Below are positions 27,401 to 35,604 of a stretch of 64,000 nucleotides of DNA, piece by piece. The notes beneath the pieces are model-generated. The model was given only the letters and a program-made list of their open reading frames with translations. It was not told the DNA's origin and made no database searches. The stretch lies in assembly GCA_943371245.1 (NCBI GenBank), contig CALRTY020000003.1:186001-250000 (forward strand), read 5' to 3'. A program made the position numbers and the translations under genes. Positions within the stretch are counted from its first letter, which is position 1. Each line of letters begins with the position of its first letter. The stretch is from UBA5018 sp947463165 (GTDB lineage Bacteria > Cyanobacteriota > Cyanobacteriia > PCC-6307 > Cyanobiaceae).

Positions 27401-30400
27401 GGAATGCCACGACTAAATGGACAAGTGATGCATGGGATGCTACGACTGAATGGACAAGTGATGCATGGGATGCCACGACTAAATGGACAAGTGATGCATG
27501 GAATGCTACGACTGAATGGACAAATGATGCATGGAATGCTACGACTGAATGGGCAAATGATGCATGGGATGCTACGACTAAATGGACAAGTGATGCATGG
27601 GATGCGATCGGTAAATGGACTCCTGAAGCCTTGCAGGCTACCACTCATTGGAGTGGTGCCGCATGGCAAGCGACGACAGAATGGACACTGGATGTATGGC
27701 AATTGACAGCGGACTGGACTCCGGAAGTATGGCAAGCAACTACTCGCTGGACTGATGATATTTGGCAAGCAACCACAGTTATTATCGATATTAGCAGCAA
27801 AATAACCCTCGCAGTTGCCCCAGGCGGGGCGCTAGAAGACGGTAGTAGCAAGCTAGTCTATACCTTTACTCGTACTGGTCTCACTAGTGTGCCACTCTCG
27901 GTGTACTACACAGTGGATGGCACAGCCAGCGCGGATGATTACAGCGGTATACCAGAAAACCATAGAATCAGCTTCGGCCCAAGCGTATCTAGCGTAGATT
28001 TAGTGGTGAATCTCGCAGCTGATAACCTTGCAGAAGCCGACGAAACGATAGCCATCACCATCTCACCCGGAAGTGACTACACCATCGATACCACTACAGC
28101 TGTTATTGGCACCATCATTAATGATGACCTCCCTGCCATATCTCTGAGCATCAATCCAGTCGATGTGCAAGAAGACGGCAATAGCAATCTCATTTATAGC
28201 TTCTATCGTACTGGCCCGACTAGTGCACCACTCACTGTGTATTACACAGTGGGAGGAACGGCCAGTGCAGATGATTACAGCGGAGTGCCTGCCACCAGGG
28301 CAATTACCTTCGCTGAAGGGCGATCAAGAGTGGATCTGGAGGTGGATCCCACCGCTGACATTCTGGTGGAGCCCGACGAAACCGTTGCCATAACCATCTC
28401 AGCTAATAGTAGCTATAGCGTGGGTAGCATTGCTGCTGCGGTTGGTACCATTACTAATGACGATTTTTATCGCGTTCCTCAAGATATTATTTTTAACAAG
28501 ACGCTCAGTGATGTGTTTAATGCAGGTCAATTGATTGGAACACTTACTACCGAAGACCCAGACTCAACGAATGGCTTTACGTACAAGCTAGAGGCAGGGT
28601 ACCAGGATGGCAGCATTTTTGGCATCATCGATAATAGGTTGATCATCGGTAATATCAGCTCTTTTAATTCGAAGGAAGAGTTTAATCTTAGAGTTACTAC
28701 TACGGACACCACGGGCCTTAGCTTTACCAAAGATTTTATCATCAATAAAGCTGATCTAAAGCTAACAAAAGGCGGCGCCAATGGGGATATACATATTCAT
28801 CCCAGTCTTGATGGACTTTATTACGATTTTCAATATGCAGGTGTCTTCAATATGTCGACTTCTGTTGATAAAAATTTTGAAGTGCAAGTTAGGCTGGTTA
28901 AAGGTATTACTTGGCCATCTGCTTCGGTTGCAAATGGTATTGCCATTCAAAGTTTTGGCCATTTCTTTGCCATTGATGCTAGCCAGTCAGTCAATAATCC
29001 AATAATTGCGGTAGATGGCAATCAGGTAGACCTTCAGGCTGGTCAATCAGTGTCAGTTGGCCTAGGTCGATTAAATAGAAATTCAGCTAATGAGTTTAAT
29101 TTCCGCACCGTTGATAACAATATTATAGCCTTTCAAGTATATGGCCACAATAGAGACATATATATGAATATGCAGTTCAACTTGTCAAATGCTTATGTAA
29201 ATAAGCTTACTGGGTTGATGGGGAACTTGGATGGAAATTCCCACAACGACTGGGTGACTAATCCTGAAAGTGTGAGGATAGCCCCGGAGCAAAATTTATT
29301 CAATAATGCCTCCTATCTAAGCATAGCTGCTCTCACCCCATTTGCGGACGAATATAATTCTATAATACAAAAACCCAAGCCTGGGTATTTCCTCTTAACA
29401 CGCTCCGGTCCTATTGATTCATCATTGACCGTTCCTATTCTTTTGGGTGGCAGTGCCCAAGCAGGGATGGATTACGGTTTGCTTCCAGCAATGGCCACCT
29501 TCGCCGCAGGTGCCCGAACAACCGACCTTAAAATTGCACCATTGCTAGACAGCAATGCAAAAGAAGGAATTGAAACAGTTACAGCAACTATACAGCCAGT
29601 ACCCGGTTACCAGCTAGCCGGCTTGCCTACGGCAACGGTAAAAATATTTGATAGCATTGGATCAATCGTAGGAATTTATCCCGATCAAATTAGTCTGAAT
29701 GAGGGCAATGCTTCTGCATCATCTTATACTTTTGCTTTGCTGCGCCAAGGAGACCTGAGCCTGCCTAGTAGTGTTGATTGGTCGGTGAAAGGATATGGAC
29801 TCAATCCAGTATCGCCAAATGATTTTGCAAGTAGCAGCTTTCCATCTGGTTCCGTTAGCTTCAGCCCAGGCGAAGCAAGCAAAGCCATTTCCTTTGGTGT
29901 TAATGGAGATTATGATTATGAGCTAGACGAAGAATTTTCGGTTAATTTATCAAATCCTATTGGCGCAGGTGCGGCCATAGGTAAAGCATTTGCGTTGGGC
30001 AAGACCTTAAATGATGACACTGGCTTGGCTATTTTTTCAAGCTCAATGTCTATCCAGCCAGAGGGAAATACTGGTAACACATCACTATCATTTACGGTTG
30101 CTCGTAAGGGCAATATTTTGCAGTCCAGTAGTGTCCAATGGAGTGTTTTGGGATCAGGTACTCATCCGGCTACAGCTGATGACTTTATTGATCAAGCTTA
30201 TCCAACGGGCGTGCTAACGTTTAATCCAGGAGAAGATAGTGCCAATGTAACCATAAATGTCCGTGGCGACACCATCGAAGAACATAGCGAAGTTTTTGAA
30301 ATTCGATTGTCCAATCCATCACTTGGAAGTAATATTGTTACAGGTGCTGCTGTCGGTATTGTGCAGGATGATGATGCGCTTATCTCGATCATAAATGCAG

Positions 30401-31902
30401 GCCCAGATAGACAACTTGAAGGCGACACTGGTGTTACTCCCTATTCGTTTACGATCTTTCGGTTTGGCGATAACTCTATTTCAAGTACTGTAGACTGGGC
30501 CGTTGAAGGTAGTGGTCCTAATCCAGCAACAGCGAATGATTTTATTGGTGGCCAACTTCCCTCGGGAAAAGTTAACTTTTATCCAGGAGAAATAAGTACA
30601 GTAATAACCGTTTTTGTCAAAGCCGATTTAAACTACGAATGCGACCAGGAATTCACTGTCAGCCTAGCCAATGCAGTTCTTGCGCAAATTGACAAATCTT
30701 CTGCCAAAGCTGTGATCGTTAATGATGACAAATCATCTGTTGGCGTTCGTATTCAGAATAATGATGCTGTTACAGAAGGTTTTGATCAATACAAGATCAT
30801 CCAATTAGCCAGATCAAATGGTACAGAAGCGTCTTTGACTGTCAATTTATCAACTTCTGGAACTGCGACCCATGGCCAGGATTATAGATTGTACAATACG
30901 ATTACATTGCCCGCTGGAGTATCCAGCCTTAATGTTCCTCTCTCACTTATCAATGATTTCTTGTCTGAAGACCCCGAGCAAATTGTCATTACGCTAGATC
31001 CTGGTCTGAATTATACTATTGATCCTAGCTTCTCAGAAGCTTCTTTTTCGATCATAGATAATTCAGACCCCGTGCCACTCGTGTTTTGGCTCAATCATCG
31101 AGCAAAAATTTTAAAAGTCTCTCCAAATATTCCAGAAGAACTTGTCAATTCAATTATCTTTGATGTATTTATTACGGGAGATGATGGCTTTATCGATTCC
31201 GGGAATGATCATTTTGATATCTTTAAAGACCCTATCCTCTGCCTTGCCACTGGCACCCTTATCCGCACCCCCTCCGGCAATCGCCCGGTGGAGGAATTGC
31301 AAATTGGCGATCTAGTGCTCACCCCTGATGGTCCGCAGCCGCTCAAGTTCCTGGGCGTTTCCACCCGCCATGTGAATAATCTCAGGGCCACCGGCAGGAT
31401 GCCGATCCGCATCCAGGCGGGGGTATTTGGTGAAAATCTGCCCTCCGCGGATATCTACTGCACCCCCAGCCATGCCTTCGCGCTAGGCGACTGCTTGGTG
31501 GAAGCGCAGGCCTTGATCAATGGCCAGTCCATATATCAACTGGAACAGCTCAGTGAATTTGATCAGCGCCATCAATGTGAACAGCGCAGCCACCTGGTTG
31601 AGCACAAAGAAGTTGATTCATTCACCTACTACTCCCTGGAATTTAACCAGCACGTCCTGGTGTGGGCCAATGATCTACTCACCGAGAGTTATCTGCCTAC
31701 CTACCGCGATGGTGAGCTCACCCGGATGGCTTGGAACAACTATGACTGCTACTTAAACCTATATCAATCATCCGAAACCATGAATGAACTGCCCATGTCT
31801 CGCATTCCCTTCGCCCGGCAACTGCCGCTCCGCATCCGGGAGCGCTTCAAGCTGGGCAGCGGCCTTGACGCCAGCCGGGAAGAGTTGTGCCTCACTCTCT
31901 GA
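24469..31902 (+). CDS. Giant multidomain surface/secreted protein: Calx-beta, EEFGH module, lipase-like, Trp repeats, VWD-like, Hint
   Basis: 2477 residues. Order seen: Calx-beta-like (about 14-130); a module with L-E-E-F-G-H-S-I-D near residue 269; a second Calx-beta-like segment (about 450-550); a lipase-3-like alpha/beta hydrolase with T-G-H-S-L-G-G-A-L near 736 and V-T-F-N-S-P-G; about 15 Trp-rich 11-residue repeats (about 940-1105); two clear Calx-beta repeats (1110-1333); a cadherin-like strand set (about 1340-1425); a VWD-like segment with L-T-G-L-M-G-N-L-D-G-N (about 1435-1610); further Calx-beta repeats to about 2200; and a C-terminal Hint domain starting C-L-A-T-G-T-L-I-R-T (about 2254). 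Calx-beta and EF-type acidic loops imply calcium binding outside the cell. No classical signal peptide. The codon and base composition is clearly less GC-rich than the neighbours, suggesting horizontal acquisition. Cell-surface adhesin or secreted enzyme are both possible. Confidence 0.85.
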   Translation: MIFGINFFIMTSTLSIFASNVVQLEGNSACKAFTFTVNRSGDISGSSTAAWAVSSAQATGDDFVGSIFPSGTVTFAAGVTSQIITVEVNGNFKIENDESFTITLSDPVGSTISTAMAYGSIIRDDATYSWTTPQEIASEDYATAMTTGGDGSIYIDDMTRVNPGFKSSSSIVYFAKEIAYQYLGKFAANPEFLEKMCLAFGESFAPDAALSLARNWEKWNVTLPSIEIIPATSLNGAYGGYASMTDTIYLSDEFIRKSTLSAIVSIILEEFGHSIDRLLNDSDALGDEGQVFASLVQGIPLPDSELQALYQENDFATIAVHGREIEIEQAEFSDGGQKDSHKVISLDGARAIYLSYGRYADYYYCPHGDRDRPINDRLFIRYAGKNIFEATFADLDEHIIIQIPLNLSDKLEFIVDADTANYPPPYPYNPDLEFPFEQCNNDTGWWYSGYLTPIVLDIQDAYTAVAGGDNKKATIKFPVILSEACSRETTVRYFTLAGTAADGIIGSDKRDYRPVTGTLTFAPGEIRKEIEIEVCGDRPVNSESNSIFEYLAKDKSYRDWTKSQDIDFGSSSTLSYGEDFGYRVNKFFNDTSDFQAVGLTSDENFFVIISDPYDVKINTDSALNKIYLLHLLEQSLGKDYSTSPAYQAALQALDSLKDTSWAFATGTIYDQGKAPILAIRGSEKNIFDWWDDFNPMGVGYSQYQSTKKNKDDNVYKWLDDVSHPQGTNVSFKPHITGHSLGGALTQWVAADYSSQGALGDIVTFNSPGISTEKAASFTGAENVTHYITSTDVVSLAGSSYIDGKYILFDESFSFMKPFAVINAHSHPVIVPDIIQSPSEPRIKKPLNFSEKTFASVASLNDPLFSFLPDPDYFVFLIAVSRIFGPKEGPFVAAALVNRGTAEFARKQIGAEIYNHVNTVKFTVEFAKLSVQAAGNAAKIWSSAAWNAVKEWKDAAWGSVSNWITSAWNATTQWVDQAWNATTKWTSDAWDATTEWTSDAWDATTKWTSDAWNATTEWTNDAWNATTEWANDAWDATTKWTSDAWDAIGKWTPEALQATTHWSGAAWQATTEWTLDVWQLTADWTPEVWQATTRWTDDIWQATTVIIDISSKITLAVAPGGALEDGSSKLVYTFTRTGLTSVPLSVYYTVDGTASADDYSGIPENHRISFGPSVSSVDLVVNLAADNLAEADETIAITISPGSDYTIDTTTAVIGTIINDDLPAISLSINPVDVQEDGNSNLIYSFYRTGPTSAPLTVYYTVGGTASADDYSGVPATRAITFAEGRSRVDLEVDPTADILVEPDETVAITISANSSYSVGSIAAAVGTITNDDFYRVPQDIIFNKTLSDVFNAGQLIGTLTTEDPDSTNGFTYKLEAGYQDGSIFGIIDNRLIIGNISSFNSKEEFNLRVTTTDTTGLSFTKDFIINKADLKLTKGGANGDIHIHPSLDGLYYDFQYAGVFNMSTSVDKNFEVQVRLVKGITWPSASVANGIAIQSFGHFFAIDASQSVNNPIIAVDGNQVDLQAGQSVSVGLGRLNRNSANEFNFRTVDNNIIAFQVYGHNRDIYMNMQFNLSNAYVNKLTGLMGNLDGNSHNDWVTNPESVRIAPEQNLFNNASYLSIAALTPFADEYNSIIQKPKPGYFLLTRSGPIDSSLTVPILLGGSAQAGMDYGLLPAMATFAAGARTTDLKIAPLLDSNAKEGIETVTATIQPVPGYQLAGLPTATVKIFDSIGSIVGIYPDQISLNEGNASASSYTFALLRQGDLSLPSSVDWSVKGYGLNPVSPNDFASSSFPSGSVSFSPGEASKAISFGVNGDYDYELDEEFSVNLSNPIGAGAAIGKAFALGKTLNDDTGLAIFSSSMSIQPEGNTGNTSLSFTVARKGNILQSSSVQWSVLGSGTHPATADDFIDQAYPTGVLTFNPGEDSANVTINVRGDTIEEHSEVFEIRLSNPSLGSNIVTGAAVGIVQDDDALISIINAGPDRQLEGDTGVTPYSFTIFRFGDNSISSTVDWAVEGSGPNPATANDFIGGQLPSGKVNFYPGEISTVITVFVKADLNYECDQEFTVSLANAVLAQIDKSSAKAVIVNDDKSSVGVRIQNNDAVTEGFDQYKIIQLARSNGTEASLTVNLSTSGTATHGQDYRLYNTITLPAGVSSLNVPLSLINDFLSEDPEQIVITLDPGLNYTIDPSFSEASFSIIDNSDPVPLVFWLNHRAKILKVSPNIPEELVNSIIFDVFITGDDGFIDSGNDHFDIFKDPILCLATGTLIRTPSGNRPVEELQIGDLVLTPDGPQPLKFLGVSTRHVNNLRATGRMPIRIQAGVFGENLPSADIYCTPSHAFALGDCLVEAQALINGQSIYQLEQLSEFDQRHQCEQRSHLVEHKEVDSFTYYSLEFNQHVLVWANDLLTESYLPTYRDGELTRMAWNNYDCYLNLYQSSETMNELPMSRIPFARQLPLRIRERFKLGSGLDASREELCLTL
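27285..27785 (+). repeat. Trp-rich 11-residue (33-bp) tandem repeat array in the giant gene
   Basis: About 15 units of consensus A-W-[ND]-A-T-T-x-W-T-x-D lie in tandem. Units 4-10 are nearly identical at DNA level (33-bp period), showing recent expansion; the flanking units have diverged. Each unit has two Trp separated alternately by six and five positions, as in an 11-residue (hendecad) helical repeat. The array links the lipase-like region to the Calx-beta repeats. Confidence 0.9.
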
Positions 31903-31937
31903 GCATCAATCCCTACCAACTACTAGCGATCGTTACC

Positions 31938-31963
31938 GGGAGGATCTAGCCCCATATCCTCCC
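31938..31963. terminator. Hairpin between convergent giant gene and trmD
   Basis: Perfect 8-base arms gggaggat (31938-31945) and atcctccc (31956-31963) with a 10-base loop, centred in the 65-base gap between two convergent genes. No long T run on either strand, so a bidirectional terminator role is plausible but not certain. Confidence 0.5.
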
Positions 31964-31967
31964 CCCA

Positions 31968-32705
31968 TCAGCCATCATCCCCAGGATGTGGATCCAGCGC
32001 AATATCCTCATCCTGGGGCTGCTGCTCTAGCCAGCGGGCGTAGAGGTCGGCGCGGCGTTGGCGGGTGCGTAGGAGTTGCTGCTCAAAGCGCCAGCGGGCA
32101 ATCGCCCCGTGGTCGCCGCTGCGCAATAGCTCCGGTACCGCCATATCGCGAAAATTGGCGGGTCTGGTGTAGTGGGGGTGCTCCAGTAGCGGGCTGCTGT
32201 GGCTCTCCTCCTCCAGGCTGTCGCTGCAACCCAGGGTGCCGGGCAGCAGCCTCACCACGCCGTTGATGATCGTGGCCGCCGGCAGTTCGCCGCCGGTGAG
32301 CACAAAATCGCCTATTGACACCTCCTCATCGGCGAGGCTGCGGATGCGTTCATCAAAGCCTTCGTAGTGGCCGCAGATGAATACCAACTGCTGCCAATCC
32401 CTAGACCACCTGATCAAATCCTCCTGCCGTAGCGGTTGGCCTTGGGGGCTCATCAGCAGCACCCTTCGCCTGGGTAGCTGGGGGATTGCCTCCACCGCAG
32501 CGAACACCGGCTCCGGCTTGAGCACCATGCCGGCACCGCCGCCATAGGGCACATCATCCACCTTGCGGTATTTATCGGTGGTGTAATCGCGGGGATTGTG
32601 CAGGTGTAATTCGGCAATGCCGGCGGCAAATGCCCTACCAATAACCCCCAGCTCCAGCAAGGGCGCAAACGCCTCGGGAGCCAGGCTCACCACATCCAAG
32701 CGCAT
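31968..32705 (-). CDS. trmD: tRNA (guanine-N1)-methyltransferase
   Basis: 245 residues. Methylates G37 of tRNAs reading CUN/CCN/CGG. SPOUT trefoil-knot signatures: V-P-Y-G-G-G-A-G-M-V near 52-61, L-M-S-P-Q-G, I-C-G-H-Y-E-G-F-D-E-R, I-G-D-F-V-L-T-G-G-E-L-P-A, and P-H-Y-T-R-P. ATG start 4 bases after the stop of the CpcS-like gene, so the two are likely co-transcribed with era. Confidence 0.97.
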   Translation of the reverse strand: MRLDVVSLAPEAFAPLLELGVIGRAFAAGIAELHLHNPRDYTTDKYRKVDDVPYGGGAGMVLKPEPVFAAVEAIPQLPRRRVLLMSPQGQPLRQEDLIRWSRDWQQLVFICGHYEGFDERIRSLADEEVSIGDFVLTGGELPAATIINGVVRLLPGTLGCSDSLEEESHSSPLLEHPHYTRPANFRDMAVPELLRSGDHGAIARWRFEQQLLRTRQRRADLYARWLEQQPQDEDIALDPHPGDDG

Positions 32706-32709
32706 GGAA

Positions 32710-33267
32710 TTAATTGGCTGGGGAAGCTACTGCGGCAGAAGAGCCTGGAGCGGCGGCTGGTCTGCCAACCCTGCGGATCTCCGAACTGAAACTGGCCCGG
32801 GCCGGACGGCCATCGGCCCCCTGCTCCACGGTGGAGCGCAGCCGCAGGTTGGCCTTGGTGAACCAGATCCGCTCCCGCACCAGCCGCTCGCCGGCGCTGA
32901 TCCTTAGCTCCAGGCTGCCGTCTGGCCACAACTGCCAACTGCCCTGGCTCTGGCCCTCGCCACCGCTGGCTGTGAAGCCGCCCTGGTGATCAAAGTGCAG
33001 CTGGGCGGGCCCCTTGCCCCCAGCAGCCACCAGCAGGCCGCCCACGGAGGCGTTGTCCTCCGGTTCGAGGAAGGCCACCACCAGCTCGCCCCGTTCACTG
33101 CTGTGCCAGGCCTCCTCCAGGGATGCTGGCTCTTGGGCCGCAGCATCGGCCGGATCTAAGGAGTCGGCCAGGCTGAACTGGCTGCGCAGGCTCATCCACT
33201 CCCCGGCGCAGCAGCGCAGGAAGGCGCCGATCGTCTCGGGCGGGAAGGCGGGGATTGGTTCACTCAT
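32710..33267 (-). CDS. CpcS/CpeS-type phycobiliprotein lyase family protein
   Basis: 185 residues. The lipocalin-like fold of S-type chromophore lyases, which attach bilins to phycobiliproteins, is indicated by C-C-A-G-E-W-M-S-L-R-S-Q near residue 20 and by the C-terminal E-R-I-W-F-T-K-A-N-L-R-L-R-S-T-V, then F-S-S-E-I-R-R. These correspond to the E-R-x-W-F-x-x-x-N-L-R-L-R core of the family. The last 20 residues are Ala/Ser-rich. Sits between era and trmD, away from phycobilisome genes, so it may be a divergent paralog with another role. Confidence 0.78.
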   Translation of the reverse strand: MSEPIPAFPPETIGAFLRCCAGEWMSLRSQFSLADSLDPADAAAQEPASLEEAWHSSERGELVVAFLEPEDNASVGGLLVAAGGKGPAQLHFDHQGGFTASGGEGQSQGSWQLWPDGSLELRISAGERLVRERIWFTKANLRLRSTVEQGADGRPARASFSSEIRRVGRPAAAPGSSAAVASPAN

Positions 33268-33363
33268 GGGCTTGATTGTCTCAGGTTTTAATACCGATTG
33301 ACTCTTGTTTGGTTCAGCGCATTGCCCAGCTGCGCCGGGCCGCTGCTTCTAGCGCCAGCATCC

Positions 33364-34581
33364 TCAATCCCCCCGGTAGCCCAGTTCGGCCAGGCGGGCG
33401 GCACTGCCCCGCCAACCGGGCACCACTTTCACGAATAACTCCAGGTAGACGGGGCCAGCCAGCAGCTTCTCCATCTGCAGCCTTGCCCCCTGGCCGATCG
33501 TGCGCAGCATCGAACCGCCCTTGCCAATCAAAATTCCCTTCTGGCTGCTGCGCTCCACCAGCACCGTGGCCAGCACCGCCGTGCGCGGGCCGTCATCCAC
33601 CACCCGATCGATGCTCACCGCCACGGAATGGGGTATCTCCTCTCGGGTGTGGCTGAGCACCTGCTCCCTTATCAACTCGGCCATCAGCAGCTGCTCCGGT
33701 TGATCGCTTACCGCATCGGGGGGATAGAGGTGCGGCCCCAGGGGCAACTCGGCGGCCAAGGCGGCCACCAGCTCCTCGGTGCCCGCCCCGCTGAGGGCAC
33801 TCACCGGATGCATGGGCCAGGCCAGCGGCGCCTGGCCCTCGCCGGCCAGCAGCTCCCGGTAGCTGGCGGCCAACTGCTCGGCCTGTTGCTCGTCCACCAG
33901 GTCGTGCTTGTTCAGCGCCAGGTGCACCGGCGCCCTGCAGTGGCGCAGCAACTCCACGATGTAGCCATCGCCGCGACCGGCCGGCTGGCTGCCATCCACC
34001 AGCAACAGCACCACATCCACCTCGCCGATGGCCCGGCGGGCCGACTGCACCAGCCTCTCCCCCAGCAGGTGATGGGGCTTGTGGATGCCAGGCGTGTCCA
34101 GCAGCACCAGTTGGGCGGCGGGGGTGGTGAGGATCGCCCGCAGGCGATGGCGGGTGGTTTGGGCGATGGGGGAGGTGATCGCCACCTTCTGGCCCACCAG
34201 CTGGTTGAGCAGGGTGGACTTGCCCACATTGGGCCGCCCGATCAGGGCCACAAAACCAGAGCGGAACCGCTCCGCAGCTGCGGTGGCCAGGGGGCTCCCC
34301 TGGCCCAGCAGGCGGGCCGATTCGGCTGGATCGGGAATCGGCAGCAGGATCCCCTCATCGGCCGGCGGCACCGCCAGGCGGCGATGTTCGGAGCCCAATT
34401 CAGCCGGGTTTGTCGCCATGGCGGCCTCTCGATCCATCACTGCCGGGGCCCCGGCCCCCTCTGGGCTGATTGCGGTTGAGCTGGCTGTCTCTGTAGCCCC
34501 GGCTCCCTCCGGTGGGGCGGCAGCTGCCCTGGCGGGTTGGGAGTTGGGGAGCTCAGGCTCGGTGGGTTGGCTGGAATCCAT
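33364..34581 (-). CDS. era: GTPase Era with long N-terminal extension
   Basis: 405 residues against about 300 for typical Era, which binds 16S rRNA in 30S maturation. G motifs: G-R-P-N-V-G-K-S-T, D-T-P-G-I-H, N-K-H-D. The KH domain has I-G-K-G-G-S-M-L-R-T-I-G, and the end is E-L-G-Y-R-G-D. The first ~105 residues are Ala/Pro/Glu-rich and unlike Era; the family-like part begins near R-S-G-F-V-A-L-I-G-R. An internal start (for example the Met near residue 49 or 55) is possible. Divergent from the next gene with 38 bases between starts. Confidence 0.95.
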   Translation of the reverse strand: MDSSQPTEPELPNSQPARAAAAPPEGAGATETASSTAISPEGAGAPAVMDREAAMATNPAELGSEHRRLAVPPADEGILLPIPDPAESARLLGQGSPLATAAAERFRSGFVALIGRPNVGKSTLLNQLVGQKVAITSPIAQTTRHRLRAILTTPAAQLVLLDTPGIHKPHHLLGERLVQSARRAIGEVDVVLLLVDGSQPAGRGDGYIVELLRHCRAPVHLALNKHDLVDEQQAEQLAASYRELLAGEGQAPLAWPMHPVSALSGAGTEELVAALAAELPLGPHLYPPDAVSDQPEQLLMAELIREQVLSHTREEIPHSVAVSIDRVVDDGPRTAVLATVLVERSSQKGILIGKGGSMLRTIGQGARLQMEKLLAGPVYLELFVKVVPGWRGSAARLAELGYRGD

Positions 34582-34619
34582 AGCCTCAACACTGCCAGTT
34601 CGGCCCGCCGTTGCCCACC

Positions 34620-35279
34620 ATGACCAGCCCCTCCCCCCAGCCCAGCTTCCCCCAGGCGCTGGCGATCACCGGCCAATGGCTGGAGCTATGGGAAAACGGT
34701 GAACTAAGCGATGAGGTGCTGGCCGACCGGGTGGCCGAACTGGTGGTTAGCCGCGACGGCGGCCGCGGTTTCTTCGCGGTGAGCCTGGCCGGGGACAGCC
34801 CGCTGCTGGATCGGCTGCCCGAGCCGCTGGTGCTTGCCTTGCGCGCCGTGGGCGCCCCGGTGGTGGACCTCTGCCTGCGCAACCTGGCGATGAGCACGGC
34901 CATGGCCCTGCACCACGCCCGCAGCGGCGACCCCCAGCAGCAAGCCGGCTCCGAACGGGTGGCCAGCCGCTGCACCGAACTGCTGCGGCTGCTGGACCCC
35001 AGCCAGGTGAAGCAGCGGCTGGAGACTCTCTGGGCCGCAGCCCGGGCTGGGGAGAGCGGTGGCGAAGGCATTAGTGCCGGCGATGGCGCCAGCGAGGCCA
35101 GTAGTGAGGCCAGTAGTGAGGGCGGCAGCGAGAGCAGTGGTAATGGCATCAGTAACGGCCAAGCCGCCAGCGCCGCCCTTAGCTCCATCGAAGAAGATCA
35201 GGCCTTCCTGCAGCGCTGGGGCTACGACGCCGAACAGCGCCAAGCGATCGCCTGCGCCCTGGAAGCGGTGGCCGAATAA
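34620..35279 (+). CDS. Hypothetical protein, cyanobacterial type
   Basis: 219 residues from the ATG at 34620; an in-frame TTG at 34611 adds three. Helical, acidic, no membrane segment. G-R-G-F-F-A-V-S-L-A-G and A-V-G-A-P-V-V-D-L-C-L-R-N-L-A-M-S-T-A-M form the best-conserved-looking core. Residues 145-185 are a Gly/Ser/Glu low-complexity insert with a repeated S-S-E-A/G pattern. I recognise no named domain. Adjacent to era but divergent from it. Confidence 0.65.
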   Translation: MTSPSPQPSFPQALAITGQWLELWENGELSDEVLADRVAELVVSRDGGRGFFAVSLAGDSPLLDRLPEPLVLALRAVGAPVVDLCLRNLAMSTAMALHHARSGDPQQQAGSERVASRCTELLRLLDPSQVKQRLETLWAAARAGESGGEGISAGDGASEASSEASSEGGSESSGNGISNGQAASAALSSIEEDQAFLQRWGYDAEQRQAIACALEAVAE

Positions 35280-35604
35280 AGGGGGGCAAGGGGCCTTTGC
35301 GCCTTAGGGAAGGTGTGGGAAACCACGAGTTTTGCCTCCTTGCCCCAGGGAAACCCTTGCGGGGCCAGCGCGTCATTGCGCCATAGCGGCATCGCCACAT
35401 TGGAGCCTCGGGTTTTCCAGAGCTTCTCCAGACTGTGACAAAGCATAAAAAAGCCCCCCGAGTCGGGGGGTTTCTTAGCCAATCAGGCAACCCTTAGCCG
35501 GGCGCTTTTGAATGGCAACTAGCATAGTTAACGAGCGGTGTTAACTAGCTACTATCGGCTGCTAACTAGCCGCCAACCAGGCTCCGCAACCGGCGGGCTG
35601 GGCT
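35280..35604. other. 325-base convergent spacer with a bidirectional terminator
   Basis: Lies between two convergent genes. It contains the strong terminator described separately and, nearer the BI-1 gene (about 35525-35575), three copies of taac[tg]agc within a repeated background, again just 3' of a gene. Open frames through it are translations of the terminator stem and are not genes. Confidence 0.55.
35447..35473. terminator. Rho-independent terminator, bidirectional
   Basis: ccccccg (35454-35460) pairs with cgggggg (35464-35470) around a 3-base loop, flanked by six A on one side and ttt on the other. On the minus strand the stem is followed by six T, on the plus strand by TTTCTT. It serves the minus-strand BI-1 gene and the plus-strand hypothetical gene. 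Confidence 0.85.

Noticed and set aside
27380..27620. 33-bp direct repeats resembling a CRISPR array
   Set aside because: They are contiguous in-frame coding repeats (11 residues) with no variable spacers, inside a long open reading frame.
35222..35482. Minus-strand open frame beginning M-A-K-K-P-P-D-S-G-G
   Set aside because: Its first codons are the terminator stem at 35447-35473, and it runs antisense into the end of the preceding gene.
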